Positions 63,415 through 64,000 of a stretch of 64,000 nucleotides of DNA are shown one piece after another. Source of the DNA: Chrysomallon squamiferum (lineage: Eukaryota > Mollusca > Gastropoda > Neomphalida > Peltospiridae). Location of the stretch: contig CM022672.1 of the NCBI GenBank assembly GCA_012295275.1, forward strand, positions 169,568-233,567, given 5' to 3'. Position numbers and translations under genes: made by a program. A model generated the notes under the pieces. The model searched no databases and was not told the DNA's origin. It was given only the letters and a program-made list of their open reading frames with translations. Positions within the stretch are counted from its first letter, which is position 1. Each line of letters starts with the position of its first letter.

Positions 63415-63419
63415 GTAAC

Positions 63420-64000
63420 AGTTGGAAAATAATGTCTGACATTATAGTATGTTTGATAACAGGTATGATTCACACATATTTTTAACACATTACATATGTG
63501 AAACAAGAATGAATCTAGATTTCATTAATAACAAATTTGTTCAAGTTATATGATAATAATACAACAGATTAAATTTTGCAAGATTTATGATAATACAATA
63601 GTTAAATATTACAAGATTAATAATAATACTACAACAGATAAATTTTACAAGATTTATGATAATAGACTAGATAAGTTTTACAAAATGTATCATAATAATA
63701 AAGTAGATACATTTTACAAAAATATGATAATTAAGCAATAGATAAATTTTACAAGAATTAACATCATAATAAATAGATAAATTTTACAAGATTTATGATA
63801 ATAATAAAGTAGATACACTTTACAAGGTTTATAATAATAATACAATAGATAAATTTTACAAGACAAGATAATAATAAAGTAGATATATTTTACAAGGTTT
63901 AAGATAATAATACAATAGATAAATTGTACAAGACAAGATAATAATAAAGTAGATATATTTTACAAGATTTAAGATAATAATACAATAGATAAATTTTACA
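63420..64000 (+). repeat. 'aatacaatagataaatttta' repeat in the last intron
   Basis: About 14 imperfect copies of a 35-45 bp unit (ataataatacaatagataaa + ttttacaagatttatg) from about 63545 to the window end. No exon is seen after 63414. Confidence 0.9.

Overview
The window is metazoan nuclear DNA. It is AT-rich, has long introns with GT-AG borders, dense microsatellites and minisatellites, and fossils of hAT and Tigger/pogo DNA transposons. The protein family and style suggest a marine or freshwater invertebrate, with a mollusc or other lophotrochozoan as my guess; the sequence does not settle the taxon.

Apart from one possible minus-strand exon at the left edge (143-330), everything I can support belongs to one giant plus-strand gene. 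It starts at ATG 3837 and runs off the right end. I resolve 94 exons between 3837 and 63414. Their lengths sum to 15,129 nt, exactly 5,043 codons, and no stop codon has been reached. Every junction is phase-compatible, but three junctions in modules 3 and 4 need special treatment (see findings).

Domain order: a signal peptide (exon 1); one F5/8 type C (discoidin) domain (exons 2-4); then tandem copies of a unit of about 740-1000 residues that looks like the core of VWDE (von Willebrand factor D and EGF domain protein). Each unit has an Ig-like segment, a 93-nt exon, a Calx-beta-like exon ('TEGG...FPP..C'), a five-exon vWD domain, a Cys-rich linker, a two-exon 'YxWPT...DIQ / W' region, an EGF-like domain, an IPT-like segment and a short 'CFIDxxCY' Cys module. 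Five complete units (13180-25349, 25501-36608, 37040-44301, 44539-51034, 51436-58278) and most of a sixth (58713-63414+) are present. Only units 1 and 2 end with PAN/apple domains, two each. Exon sizes and phases repeat almost perfectly between units (77, 64, 204-213, about 112, ..., 93 nt), so the unit duplicated with its introns.

The product should be a very large secreted multidomain protein. Discoidin, vWD, EGF and PAN modules together are typical of adhesive, matrix, mucus or clotting proteins; that role is inference.

The main unexpected signal is in the introns. Many carry tandem repeats whose unit includes the neighbouring splice site and some exon bases, giving arrays of decoy donors or acceptors. 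Unit 4 contains two eroded exons that appear to survive because former coding sequence now provides an in-phase acceptor. CpG dinucleotides are common up to about 17.2 kb and scarce afterwards, including in introns.
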